Source: Roseitranquillus sp963709765 (lineage in GTDB: Bacteria > Pseudomonadota > Alphaproteobacteria > Rhodobacterales > Rhodobacteraceae). From it: a stretch of 64,000 nt of DNA. The position numbers and the translations under genes were made by a program. The notes beneath the pieces were generated by a model, which worked only from the letters and a program-made list of their open reading frames with translations, was not told where the DNA came from and made no database searches. Where the stretch lies: contig CAVPXL010000004.1 in NCBI GenBank assembly GCA_963709765.1, forward strand, positions 124,001 to 188,000, in the 5' to 3' direction. Each line of letters opens with the position of its first letter. The stretch's first letter is position 1. Positions 17,189 through 25,807 of this stretch are shown piece after piece.

Positions 17189-18385
17189 ATGAGACTTCGA
17201 CGCCCGTTCACGCTCGCCGCCCTGGTGCTGGCGCTCGCCGCCCCGGTGATGGCGCAAACTCCCTTCGCTCCCGTGGCGCGCGTCAATGACGGCGTCGTGA
17301 CCCAGTACGAGCTCTCGCAGCGGGTCAACTTTCTGACCGTGCTTCGCGCGCCCCCGGAGGTCCGTGCCGACGCCCTGGAACGCCTGATCGAGGAACAGCT
17401 CCAGATGCAGGCGGCGGAACGGGTTGGCGCAACGGTTTCCGAGGCCGAGATCGAGGCCGGGATGGAGGAGTTCGCCGGCCGTGCAAACCTCTCGGTCGAA
17501 GAATTCCAGCAGATCATCGGCGAGAACGGCGTCGCACCGGACTCGTTCCGCAATTTCGTGAAGGCCGGGCTCGCCTGGCGCAATGCGGTCCGCGCCCGCT
17601 TCGGCGCGCAGGCCGAGATCGGCGACGCGGCGATCGAAAAGGAACTCGCGACCATCCGCCAGGGCGATGGGCAGCGTGTTCTCCTGTCGGAAATCGTGCT
17701 TCCCACGCCGAGCCCGGCCGCGCTCGAGACCGCCCGGGAACGCATCGCCGAATTGCGGAAAATCCGTGACTTCGCCGCGTTCGCGGAGGCGGCGCGCGAA
17801 TTCTCTTCGGCGCCGTCGGCTGGGCGCGGCGGACGCATCGATTGGGTGGAGCTGCGCAACCTTCCTCCTGAGCTCGCCGCGCCCATCGCCGCGCTACAGC
17901 CCGGCGAGGTGACCGACTCCGTCCGTGTGGGGAACACGCTCAGTGTCTACCAACTCCGCGCCCGGGAGACGACATCGCGCGACGACGCCGCGACCACCAT
18001 CGCCTATGCCGAGTATCTGCTTCCCGGGGCCAGCCAGTCCGACGCCGCCCGCATCGCGGCCCGCATCGATACCTGCGACGACCTCTATGGCGTCGCCAAG
18101 GGACAGGCATCGTCGCGGCTGGAGCGGCACGAGGCAAAGGTGACGGCGCTTCCCGCCGCCGTGGCGGCCCAGATCGCGCGGCTCGATCCCGGCGAGATCT
18201 CGACGGACCTCGTGCGCGGTGACACGCGCGTGTTGCTTATGCTCTGCGAACGCGGCGCGAGTGACGCGCTCGGCATCGCCCGCAATGCCGTCGCCACCCG
18301 TCTGAGAGGGGAGCAACTGACCGCCAATGCCGCCGCGTGGCTGGCCGAGCTTCGCGCCGATGCCATCATCGACCGCACGCCCTGA
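17189..18385 (+). CDS. surA: Periplasmic chaperone/peptidyl-prolyl isomerase SurA
   Basis: SurA escorts outer-membrane proteins such as LptD through the periplasm. The signal peptide is M-R-L-R-R-P-F followed by an Ala/Leu core and cleavage after V-M-A. The SurA N-terminal domain follows (V-N-D-G-V-V-T-Q-Y-E-L). One parvulin domain lies near residues 160-260 and a second, degenerate one in the C-terminal third. The start at 17189 has AAAGGA 6 bases upstream and gives a compact signal peptide (398 aa). An ATG at 17165 overlapping the lptD stop would add 8 residues and is possible. Placement between lptD and pdxA is typical. Confidence 0.88.
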   Translation: MRLRRPFTLAALVLALAAPVMAQTPFAPVARVNDGVVTQYELSQRVNFLTVLRAPPEVRADALERLIEEQLQMQAAERVGATVSEAEIEAGMEEFAGRANLSVEEFQQIIGENGVAPDSFRNFVKAGLAWRNAVRARFGAQAEIGDAAIEKELATIRQGDGQRVLLSEIVLPTPSPAALETARERIAELRKIRDFAAFAEAAREFSSAPSAGRGGRIDWVELRNLPPELAAPIAALQPGEVTDSVRVGNTLSVYQLRARETTSRDDAATTIAYAEYLLPGASQSDAARIAARIDTCDDLYGVAKGQASSRLERHEAKVTALPAAVAAQIARLDPGEISTDLVRGDTRVLLMLCERGASDALGIARNAVATRLRGEQLTANAAAWLAELRADAIIDRTP

Positions 18386-18395
18386 GCGCGGCGCG

Positions 18396-19398
18396 ATGCC
18401 GCCGGTCGCCCTGACCTGTGGCGAGCCGGCGGGAATCGGGCCGGAAATCGCGGTCCGTGCCTGGGAAGATCTGGGCGCGCGCCTCCCGTTCTTCTTCATC
18501 GGCGACCCCGACCACCTTCCCCGCGGCACGCCGATCGCCGAGATCCAGGCGCCGGAGGAAGCGGTCTTCGCCGCTGCCTCGGCACTGCCGGTCCTCGTTC
18601 ATCGATTTCCCGCCCCGGCGCGCCCGGCCCGCCCTGACCCCGCGAACGCCGCCGCAATCATTGCCGTGATTGCGCGCGCGGTCGAGCTTGTGCAGACCGG
18701 CCGCGCGGCGGCGCTGTGCACCGCTCCCATCCACAAGAAGGCCCTCAAGGATGGCGCGAACTTCGCCTATCCCGGTCACACCGAGTATCTCGCCGCGCTG
18801 GCCGGGGCCGACCGCGTCGTGATGATGCTGGCCTGTGACGCGCTGAAGGTCGTGCCGGCCACGATCCACATTGCCGCTGGCCGAAGTGCCCGCGGCGCTG
18901 ACCAGGGAGCTTCTGAGCGAAACGATCCGTATCACACGGAACGGCCTGGTCCGGGATTTCGAAATCGAGGCCCCCCGCATCGCCGTGGCCGGACTGAACC
19001 CCCATGCCGGCGAGGGGGGCGCCATGGGGGCTGAGGAGATCGATGTGATCGTGCCGGTCCTGAACGCCCTCCGGGACGAGGGCTACGCCTTGTCGGGTCC
19101 GCTCTCCGCCGACACAATGTTCCACGCCGCCGCGCGCAAGGGCTACGACGCGGCAATCGCCATGTATCACGACCAAGCCCTCATCCCGATCAAGACGATC
19201 GACTTCGCGGGGGGCGTCAACGTCACTCTCGGTCTGCCCTTCATCCGCACGTCGCCCGATCATGGCACCGCCTTCGACATCGCCGGACAGGGTCGCGCAG
19301 ACCCGACGTCGCTCGTCGCCGCGCTGCGCATGGCCGAGAGGATGGCGCGCGCCCGCGCGATCGATCGGCCGGACCCGACGCACGCTTTGACGCCATGA
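18396..19398 (+). CDS. pdxA: 4-hydroxythreonine-4-phosphate dehydrogenase PdxA (apparent +1 frameshift)
   Basis: PdxA oxidises 4-phosphohydroxy-L-threonine with NAD in pyridoxal phosphate synthesis. The N-terminal piece has T-C-G-E-P-A-G-I-G-P-E and T-A-P-I-H-K-K-A-L with the metal-binding H-T-E (P-G-H-T-E-Y-L). The C-terminal piece starts P-L-A-E-V-P-A-A-L and contains A-G-L-N-P-H-A-G-E and M-Y-H-D-Q-A-L-I-P. The two join if one base is skipped near 18873 (ATTGCCG read as ATTCCG), giving 333 aa, the family size. The gene lies 10 bases after surA. I regard the shift as a sequence error. Confidence 0.87.
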
Positions 19399-19487
19399 GA
19401 GCCCTCCGGGGGTGGAAATGCGTCCGAATATTGCGGGCGACTGGCTCCGCGGTCCGATGGTTTGGGACAAGCCGCGGACAGGTGCGC

Positions 19488-20336
19488 ATGAGCGCGATCG
19501 ATGAGCTGCCGCCGCTGCGGCAGGTGATTGCCGCACACGGTCTGTCCGCGCGCAAGGCGTTGGGACAGAACTTCCTGCTGGACCTCAACCTCACCGCCAA
19601 GATCGCGCGGCAGGCGGGTGATCTGAGCGGAAGCGACGTTCTCGAGGTCGGACCGGGCCCCGGCGGCCTCACGCGCGGGCTGCTGGCCGAGGGCGCGCGC
19701 CGGGTTTTCGCCGTGGAAAAGGATACGCGCTGTCTCCCGGCCCTGGCGGAGATCGCCGCCGCGTATCCGGGACGCCTGACCGTGCTCAACGCCGATGCCC
19801 TCGACATCGACCCGGCACAGGGCCTGACCCCGCCTGTACGGATCGTGGCCAACCTGCCGTACAATGTGGGGACCGAGCTTCTGACGCGGTGGCTCGATCC
19901 GCCGCATTGGCCGCCGTTCTGGGAGAGCCTGACGCTGATGTTCCAGCGCGAGGTGGCCGAGCGCATCGTGGCCCGGCCCGGGAGCAAGGCCTACGGCCGA
20001 CTGGCGATCCTGTCGCAGTGGCGCACCGAGGCCCGGATCGTGATGGATCTGCCGCCCGAGGCATTCACGCCGGCGCCCAAGGTCCGTTCGGCCGTCGTAC
20101 ATCTCACCCGGCTGCCCGTGCCGCGCTACCCGGCCGATGCGCGCGCGCTCTTCCGGATCACGGCCGCAGCGTTCAACCAACGTCGAAAGATGCTGCGTGC
20201 CGCTCTGAAGGGTGTGTCGCCCGATATCGAGGTCCTGCTGGCCGAAGCCGGGATCGAACCGACCGCGCGCGCCGAGGAAATCCCGCTCGAAGGCTTCTGC
20301 GCCCTTGCGCGCGCGGTGTCGCGCGCCGGCGTCTGA
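19488..20336 (+). CDS. rsmA: 16S rRNA dimethyladenosine methyltransferase RsmA (KsgA)
   Basis: This 282-aa enzyme dimethylates two adjacent adenosines near the 3' end of 16S rRNA during 30S maturation. It has A-L-G-Q-N-F-L-L-D near the start, the SAM-binding motif E-V-G-P-G-P-G-G-L-T and the catalytic N-L-P-Y-N. R-S-A-V-V and F-N-Q-R-R-K-M-L-R lie in the C-terminal half. The start M-S-A-I-D-E-L-P-P-L is typical. An in-frame ATG overlapping the pdxA stop would add 31 non-conserved residues and is not favoured. It closes the lptF-rsmA operon. Confidence 0.94.
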   Translation: MSAIDELPPLRQVIAAHGLSARKALGQNFLLDLNLTAKIARQAGDLSGSDVLEVGPGPGGLTRGLLAEGARRVFAVEKDTRCLPALAEIAAAYPGRLTVLNADALDIDPAQGLTPPVRIVANLPYNVGTELLTRWLDPPHWPPFWESLTLMFQREVAERIVARPGSKAYGRLAILSQWRTEARIVMDLPPEAFTPAPKVRSAVVHLTRLPVPRYPADARALFRITAAAFNQRRKMLRAALKGVSPDIEVLLAEAGIEPTARAEEIPLEGFCALARAVSRAGV

Positions 20337-20370
20337 TCCCGGGCAGAGATCCCGACACTGCCGCACAAGG

Positions 20371-20399
20371 AAAACGCCCGCGCGGCATCCCGGCGGGCG
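20371..20399 (-). terminator. Intrinsic terminator for the DUF4167 gene
   Basis: CGCCCGC and GCGGGCG arms flank an 11-base loop. In the minus direction the stem is followed by TTTT. It lies about 40 bases downstream of the minus-strand DUF4167 gene and also just after the convergent rsmA, which it may serve less well because there is no T-tract on that side. Confidence 0.65.
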
Positions 20400-20436
20400 T
20401 AGGGAAATCGTGGAGCGAACGCGGTGCGAAGGGCCG

Positions 20437-21262
20437 CTATTCAGCCGCCTCTTGAGACGAGGAATCATCGTCGCCGGACGAAGGCTCGGCCTCCGGTTCC
20501 TTCTTGCGCGTCCGCGGCCGACGTGGACGGTTCGGCTTGTTCTCGGGCGTCTCGACAAGTCCGCTGTCGGCTTCGACTTCGATCACGTCGTCGCCCTTTT
20601 CCAGCCTGCGCGCCCTCTTCGTGTTTTCCGCTCGCGGGCGCCGGCTTGCGCTGTCGGCGCGGGCGCTCACTTTCGGCGCGCTCCCGCCGCTTGGGCGCAC
20701 TTGCCTCCTGCTCCTTGTCGCCGGACTCCTGAGAGGTGTCGTCGTGTGCATCCTGATTGCGGGCGCTTCGGTCGCGGTTGCCCTGGTCACGGTTACCCTG
20801 GTCGCGCTCATTCTGATCGCGTCCAACCTGATGACCAGCTCGCGATGCCGGTCGGTTGCCCTGGTCGCCGTTGCCCTGATGGTTCTGGTCACGGTTGCCC
20901 TGATCACGGTCGCCTCGGTCTTGGTCGCGGCGATCATCGTCACCGTCGTCGCTGCCCCGCTCGCGGCTCTGCCGGTCGCGCTGCTGCTGCTCCTGCTGTT
21001 CGCGTCGCGATTCCTGCTCGCGCAGGGCCTCGTTCAACAGCCGGGTATAGTGCTCGGAATGCTGCTGAAAGTTTTCGAAGGCGACGCGATCATTCGAGAG
21101 CTGCGCATCGCGCGCGAGCTGATTGTACTTCTCGATGATCTGCTGCGGCGTTCCGCGGACTTTGCCCTCGGGTCCGGAGGAGTCGAAGACGCGGTTGACC
21201 ACATTTCCGACGGATCGGTTGCGGTTCGACTTCGACCGCGATCGTGACTTGGAAGATCTCAT
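20437..21262 (-). CDS. DUF4167 (RNA-binding-like) protein, apparent +1 frameshift
   Basis: The N-terminus starts M-R-S-S-K-S-R-S-R-S and contains V-G-N-V-V-N-R-V-F-D-S-S-G-P-E-G-K-V-R-G. This is the conserved DUF4167 block of alphaproteobacteria and is probably an RNA-binding fold. After about residue 100 the protein becomes low-complexity (Arg, Asp, Gln, Asn). The C-terminal S-G-L-V-E-T-P-E block and final E-A-A-E are in the next frame, so one extra base must lie between roughly 20610 and 20690. The repaired length is about 274 aa. It sits downstream of prmC and prfA on the same strand, the usual arrangement. The function of the family is not settled. Confidence 0.8.
20770..20932 (-). repeat. 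Short degenerate tandem repeats inside the DUF4167 gene
   Basis: A 9-15 base unit resembling GGTTGCCCTGGTC on the plus strand recurs several times with small changes. It encodes repeated Arg-Asp-Gln-Gly-Asn motifs on the minus strand. Such repeats make the region prone to length variation and assembly error. Confidence 0.6.
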
Positions 21263-21401
21263 GTAATCTCGGGTCCAGCCTTGTTGCGGCGTTCGCAGTG
21301 GTCTGACACGATCACCCATTATAGGGATCGGAGACCTGCGATGTCTGGGCAGTGACGAGGGGGACCAAAGTCGTGGTCCCGCCGCCCGCTGAGACGACTA
21401 A

Positions 21402-22303
21402 TCACGAATTCTGGTCGGGGGGCAAGGAAAAATTGTCCAAATGCGTCACGAAACGTGACAATTCCGTCGGTGCCGAGCCTGCGACGAGCCTGTCCCTGCC
21501 GCCAAGATCGGTCCCGGGCCGGACGTGTTCGAGACCTGACTGGGCGAAAAGCGCCAGGACCTCCTCTCGCTGGGTCGCACCGATCTCGACGACCAGCCGT
21601 CCACCCGGCGTCAGGTGGTCGAGCGCATCCGCAAGGATCGACCTATAGGCGGCAAGCGCGTCGTCACCGGGACACAGCGCACCTTCGGGCTCGTGGGCGA
21701 GTTCGGGCGCGAGCGCCGGCAGTTCATGCATGCCGATGTAGGGCGGATTGGCGACGATCAGGTCGAACCGGCCCTGGATCGCGGCGAACCAGTCCGAGAC
21801 CGTAAAGCCCGCTCTGATCGGCAACGCCAAGGGATGCAGCGTTCGCCTGCGCGATTTCGAGCGCCGCCGGCGAGATGTCCGCGCCCAGACCCCGGGCCCG
21901 CGGCCTCTCGGCCAGAAGCGTCAGAAGCAGACAGCCGCTCCCTGTGCCGAGGTCGAGCACCGTCTCGAATGGTTCTTCGAGCGCCCGCTCGACCAGCGCC
22001 TCGGTTTCCGGCCTCGGATCGAGAACGTCCCGAGTTCACGACGAACCACCGCCCGTAGAACTCGCGCCCGCCGACGATATGCGATACCGGCACGCGGGCG
22101 GCGCGCCGGGCGATGGCGACCTCGAAGGCTTCAGCCGACGGACCGACCGGATCGGTGAGCACGATGGCAAGACGCTCGGCGCCAACGCCAAGTACGTGAC
22201 AGAGCAGACGGCGGGCGTCGCGCGCCGGATCCGGCACGCCGGCGGCCCGCAATCGCTCGACGGCCGCGACAAGGGTTTCGGCGCCCGTCATGCTGGCCTT
22301 CAT
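21402..22303 (-). CDS. prmC: Release factor glutamine methyltransferase PrmC (two apparent +1 frameshifts)
   Basis: PrmC methylates the glutamine of the GGQ motif in release factors RF1 and RF2. Three frames must be joined. The N-terminal helical domain ends F-Y-G-R-W-F-V-V-N. A middle piece has D-P-R-P-E-T-E and the SAM-binding D-L-G-T-G-S-G-C. The C-terminal piece has the catalytic N-P-P-Y-I. Skips near 22033 and 21828 give about 299 aa. The start at 22303 (M-K-A-S-M-T-G) has GGAG 10 bases upstream; M-T-G at 22291 is an alternative. The gene follows prfA, which encodes its substrate. Two breaks in one conserved gene point to sequencing error. Confidence 0.85.
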
Positions 22304-22331
22304 ACGACCTGAACTCCGATTGCCTTGCGGT

Positions 22332-23381
22332 TCACAGACCGCTTTCGGCCAGCTTGCGGGCCTGGTCATCCTCGACCAGCGCGTCCACGATCTCGTCGAG
22401 ATCGCCACCCATCACCTCGCCCAGCCGGTAGAGAGTCAGTCCGATCCGGTGATCGGTAACCCGTCCCTGCGGGAAGTTGTAGGTGCGGATGCGCTCGGAG
22501 CGGTCGCCGGAACCCACCTGCGACTTGCGATCGGCGGCGCGCTCGGCATCCGCACGGTTGCGCTCCATGTCATAGAGTCGCGCGCGCAGGACCTGCATGG
22601 CGATGGCGCGGTTCTGGTGCTGGCTCTTCTCGCTCGACGTCACGACCAGGCCCGTCGGGATGTGGGTGATCCGAACGGCGCTGTCGGTCGTGTTGACGTG
22701 CTGACCCCCAGCACCGCTGGCGCGCATGGTGTCGATGCGAAGGTCAGCGGGGTCGATTGCGATGTCGACCTCCTCGGCCTCGGGAAGGACCGCGACCGTT
22801 GCGGCGCTGGTGTGGATGCGGCCGCCGGATTCGGTCGATGGAACGCGCTGCACCCGGTGAACGCCGCTTTCGTATTTCATCCTCGCGAACACGCCCTGCC
22901 CCGAGATGTTGGCGATCACCTCCTTGATCCCGCCGAGTTCGGTCTCGGCAATCTCGACGATCTGCACGCGCCAGCCCTTCGCCTCGGCATAGCGCTGATA
23001 CATGCGCAGAAGATCGCCCGCGAAGAGCGCTGCCTCTTCGCCGCCGGTTCCGGGCCGGATCTCGAAAATCGCCGGGCGGGCATCAGCCGCATCCCTGGGC
23101 AAAAGCGCAAGCCGCAGTCGCGCCTCGACCTGCGGCAGCTCGGCGCGCAGCGTTTGAAGCTCTTCCTCGGCCAGCTGGCGCATCTCGGGATCGCCCAGCA
23201 TCGCCTGGGCGCCCGCGATGTCGTCGCTCAGACGGCGCCAGACAGCGATCTCGTCGGCCACCGGCTTCAATTCGGCATATTCACGGCCGAGGGCGGCAAT
23301 GTCGCCCTGTCCCTCGCCCATCTGCGCCTCGACGTACTCGAAGCGGTGGGCAATCTCTGCAAGTCTGTCGGAAAGCGCCAT
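22332..23381 (-). CDS. prfA: Peptide chain release factor 1
   Basis: This 349-aa class I release factor reads UAA and UAG codons and triggers peptide release. The catalytic motif G-A-G-G-Q-H-V-N near residue 225 has the GGQ that PrmC methylates. The codon-recognition region follows the P-S-T-E-S-G-G-R segment of domain 2. The C-terminus has the G-R-V-T-D-H-R-I-G-L-T-L block. The gene is intact and of normal length, and is followed 28 bases later by prmC. Confidence 0.96.
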   Translation of the reverse strand: MALSDRLAEIAHRFEYVEAQMGEGQGDIAALGREYAELKPVADEIAVWRRLSDDIAGAQAMLGDPEMRQLAEEELQTLRAELPQVEARLRLALLPRDAADARPAIFEIRPGTGGEEAALFAGDLLRMYQRYAEAKGWRVQIVEIAETELGGIKEVIANISGQGVFARMKYESGVHRVQRVPSTESGGRIHTSAATVAVLPEAEEVDIAIDPADLRIDTMRASGAGGQHVNTTDSAVRITHIPTGLVVTSSEKSQHQNRAIAMQVLRARLYDMERNRADAERAADRKSQVGSGDRSERIRTYNFPQGRVTDHRIGLTLYRLGEVMGGDLDEIVDALVEDDQARKLAESGL

Positions 23382-23473
23382 GGGCGGGGTTTTGCCGAAA
23401 GCCGGCCAGCGGTCAAGCGCCGCTCGCGGCGTCGCTCTCGTGCAACGTGGCGCGCCATGCTAGTCTTGCCCGT

Positions 23474-23761
23474 ATGTGGCGATTTCTGGTCATCGCGGGA
23501 TTACTGCCCGGCCTCGCAGCAGCCGACGGCCTGCGCCGGGACAGACCGGATACGTTGCCGCCCCTGAAACCGATCGAACTCTACTGCACGGATCGCGACG
23601 GGGCGAGAATCGAACTCGGCGAGGTCGTCTGCATCAGGGCCGGCTGCGACCCGCCTTACCTCGCGCGTTGCGACATGTCCCTGAACAACGTGATGTGGCG
23701 CAAGGTGCAGGACGGCTGCCCCGCTGTCTCCCTGCCCATCGCGGCGCCCCGTCACGGCTGA
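23474..23761 (+). CDS. Small secreted cysteine-containing protein, unknown function
   Basis: This 95-aa protein has a clear signal peptide (M-W-R-F-L-V-I-A-G-L-L-P-G-L-A-A-A). Five cysteines are spread through the mature part (Y-C-T, V-V-C-I, A-G-C-D, A-R-C-D, D-G-C-P), so disulfides in the periplasm are likely. I do not recognise the family. An ATG 9 codons upstream would disrupt the signal peptide n-region, so the later start is preferred. It diverges from prfA and converges on the DUF1499 gene, ending 4 bases before it. Confidence 0.65.
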   Translation: MWRFLVIAGLLPGLAAADGLRRDRPDTLPPLKPIELYCTDRDGARIELGEVVCIRAGCDPPYLARCDMSLNNVMWRKVQDGCPAVSLPIAAPRHG

Positions 23762-23765
23762 GCGA

Positions 23766-24222
23766 TCAGCTCAGGGCGTCGAGCCAGCCCTCGATCCGCT
23801 TCCGGTTCACGCCGAGATCCGAGCGACCGAACCGGGCCCGGCCCAGGATCGCGACGCTCGTCCCGCCGTCTACCGGCACGGCTGCGACAGTCGTGTAGTC
23901 CGGAAAGCCCCAGAAAGCGGATCGCGTGACGTAGGTAATCCGCCCCTCCTCGATGCTGCCCGCGATCCGGCTGGTTCTCGCGGTTTCGCCTGCGATCCGA
24001 TCGATGGACGTCAGCAACGCCTTCGGGTCGCGATCGAATAGCGGGCGCGGCTGCGTCGCCGTTCGTGGGTCGCACCAGCCAGCCGTTCATGCCGGGCCGG
24101 GGCGCGGACATCGGATCCACGTGCCAGTTCGCGGTATCCGTCGGTGCCAGTCGCACCCAGACCTGCGCCGCGATGATCAGGGCAAGGAGCGCGCCGATAA
24201 GGATTGCGATCCAGATTTGCAT
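23766..24222 (-). CDS. DUF1499 family protein (apparent +1 frameshift)
   Basis: An N-terminal transmembrane helix (I-A-I-L-I-G-A-L-L-A-L-I-I-A-A) is followed by a DUF1499-like domain. The first frame runs to P-T-N-G-D-A-A-A-P. The second resumes with F-D-R-D-P-K-A-L-L and contains R-S-A-F-W-G-F-P-D-Y, the most conserved part of the family, and S-V-A-I-L-G-R-A-R-F-G. Skipping one base near 24042 joins them into about 151 aa. The function of the family is unknown; the protein should be anchored in the inner membrane. The start M-Q-I-W-I-A is chosen because it begins the helix. Confidence 0.75.
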
Positions 24223-24336
24223 GCATGGGAATGTAGGCGCGCAGGCCCGATGCGCCAGCCCCTTGCGGCCGTTGCCTCCGGCGCGCACCCTGCTCGTCAA
24301 GCCCGTCAACCTGCCCGTCAACCGATCGAGGAAATC

Positions 24337-24732
24337 ATGGAAATCATCCGCAACGGTTCAAGCCCCTCCGTCCGCGCTTCTGCCGACTGGTTCACCGGCC
24401 AGGTCCGGCAGGAACGCCTGGTGGAATCTTCCACCGCGGGTCGCCCGGCCGTTCTGAACGTCACGTTCGAGCCGGGCGCGCGCACGGCATGGCATACGCA
24501 TCCGCTGGGCCAGACGCTGATCGTCACGGCAGGCCTCGGCCGGGTGCAGGTCGAGGACGGCCCCGTGGAAGAGATCGGGCCCGGCGACACGGTGTGGTTC
24601 GCGCCGGGAGAGCGGCACTGGCACGGGGCCGCACCGGACGTGGCGATGACCCACATCGCGGTTCAGGTGCCGCAGGACGGTCGCGTGGTGGATTGGCAGG
24701 AACAGGTAAGCGATCGCGATTACAGCGGATGA
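24337..24732 (+). CDS. Small cupin-domain protein
   Basis: This 131-aa protein is a single cupin barrel. The metal-binding motif 1 is visible as W-H-T-H-P-L-G-Q near residue 50 and motif 2 as P-G-E-R-H-W-H-G near 89. The three histidines and one acid/glutamine expected for metal binding are present. Cupins of this size resemble quercetinase-like or YhhW/mandelonitrile-lyase-like proteins, but the substrate cannot be inferred. Just upstream the 10-base unit CCCGTCAACC occurs twice in direct repeat (24301-24323), which could be an operator. Confidence 0.82.
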   Translation: MEIIRNGSSPSVRASADWFTGQVRQERLVESSTAGRPAVLNVTFEPGARTAWHTHPLGQTLIVTAGLGRVQVEDGPVEEIGPGDTVWFAPGERHWHGAAPDVAMTHIAVQVPQDGRVVDWQEQVSDRDYSG

Positions 24733-24765
24733 CCTACCGCACGCGGTCCGGTTACCGTCGGGACG

Positions 24766-25725
24766 TCATCGGCGGGTCCAGCACCAGAGGCAAAGGATTT
24801 CCATCGCCACATGCGCACCGGCGATGGCAGTGACGCCTGACGGGTCGAAGGGTGGCGAAACTTCGACCACGTCGCCGCCGACCAGGGTCACGCCAGCGAG
24901 CGCCCGCAGGATCGCGGCGGCCTGCCAGCTTGCCAAACCGCCCCAGACCGGTGTGCCCGTCCCCGGCGCGAAAGCCGGATCGAGCGCGTCGATGTCGAAC
25001 GAAAGATAAGCGGGCGCCTCGCCCACGACCTCGCGGATGCGGGCGGCGACGGCCTCGGGGCCGTGGCGGTGCACCTCGGCCGCGTCGATCGTGGCGATGC
25101 CGAGCGGGTCCGGATTGACCGTGCGAATTCCGACCTGAACGGAGCGGGCGGGGTCGATCACGCCTTCCTTGACGCCCTTGTAGAACATCGTGCCGTGGTC
25201 GATCCGGTCGGCGTCGTCGTCCGCCCAGGTGTCGGAATGGGCATCGAACTGGATCAGAGCGAGCGGCCCGTGCCGCGCCGCCTGCGCACGCAGGATCGGC
25301 AGTGAAATCGAGTGATCACCGCCGAGGGTGATCAGCCCCGCGCCGGCCTCGACGATCTTCGCGGCATGGGCCTGGAGCGTCGCGGGAAACTCGGCCACGC
25401 GGGCATAGTCGAAAGCAAGGTCGCCATAATCGGCAATTGCGAAGTCGCCGAGCGGATCAAAGCCCCAGCCATAGGGCGGATCGAAAGGCTGGAGTGTCGA
25501 GGCTTCGCGGATCGCCCGCGGCCCCAGCCGCGTGCCTGGCCGGTTGGTGACCGCCTGGTCGAACGGCACGCCCGTCACCGCCAGGTCCACCCCGGTCAGG
25601 TCCTTGGTGTACGTCCGACGCAGAAACGACGTGGCACCACTGAACGCGTTCTCGAAGGAAAGGCCGCGTTTGGCTTCGCGGGTGAAGGCGGTATCCACTT
25701 GGTGTTTCGCGTCTTCGAGCGCCAT
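24766..25725 (-). CDS. speB: Agmatinase-like ureohydrolase
   Basis: This 319-aa protein belongs to the arginase/agmatinase family, which uses two manganese ions to release urea. Metal-binding motifs are complete: G-G-D-H-S (H138), D-A-H-S-D (D161, H163, D165) and S-F-D-I-D-A-L-D-P. Agmatinase is favoured over arginase because of the N-terminal extension and T-N-R-P-G-T-R-L-G-P segment, but guanidinobutyrase is also possible. The next gene upstream on the same strand encodes an M20 amidohydrolase, suggesting a nitrogen-compound degradation pair. Confidence 0.85.
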   Translation of the reverse strand: MALEDAKHQVDTAFTREAKRGLSFENAFSGATSFLRRTYTKDLTGVDLAVTGVPFDQAVTNRPGTRLGPRAIREASTLQPFDPPYGWGFDPLGDFAIADYGDLAFDYARVAEFPATLQAHAAKIVEAGAGLITLGGDHSISLPILRAQAARHGPLALIQFDAHSDTWADDDADRIDHGTMFYKGVKEGVIDPARSVQVGIRTVNPDPLGIATIDAAEVHRHGPEAVAARIREVVGEAPAYLSFDIDALDPAFAPGTGTPVWGGLASWQAAAILRALAGVTLVGGDVVEVSPPFDPSGVTAIAGAHVAMEILCLWCWTRR

Positions 25726-25807
25726 GTCGCCTCCGTTGCTGTGCCACCGCGATCAAGACCGCGCGAGGCCTCCGCGGTCAAGCGAGGGCCGCCGTGATCG
25801 CGCGTCT

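Noticed and set aside
19395..19487. Earlier start for rsmA overlapping the pdxA stop
   Set aside because: The 31 extra residues are Trp/Arg/Cys-rich and not conserved in RsmA. M-S-A-I-D is the usual N-terminus.
20770..20932. Short repeats as a possible CRISPR array
   Set aside because: The units are 9-15 bases, degenerate, have no unique spacers and encode a low-complexity protein segment in DUF4167.
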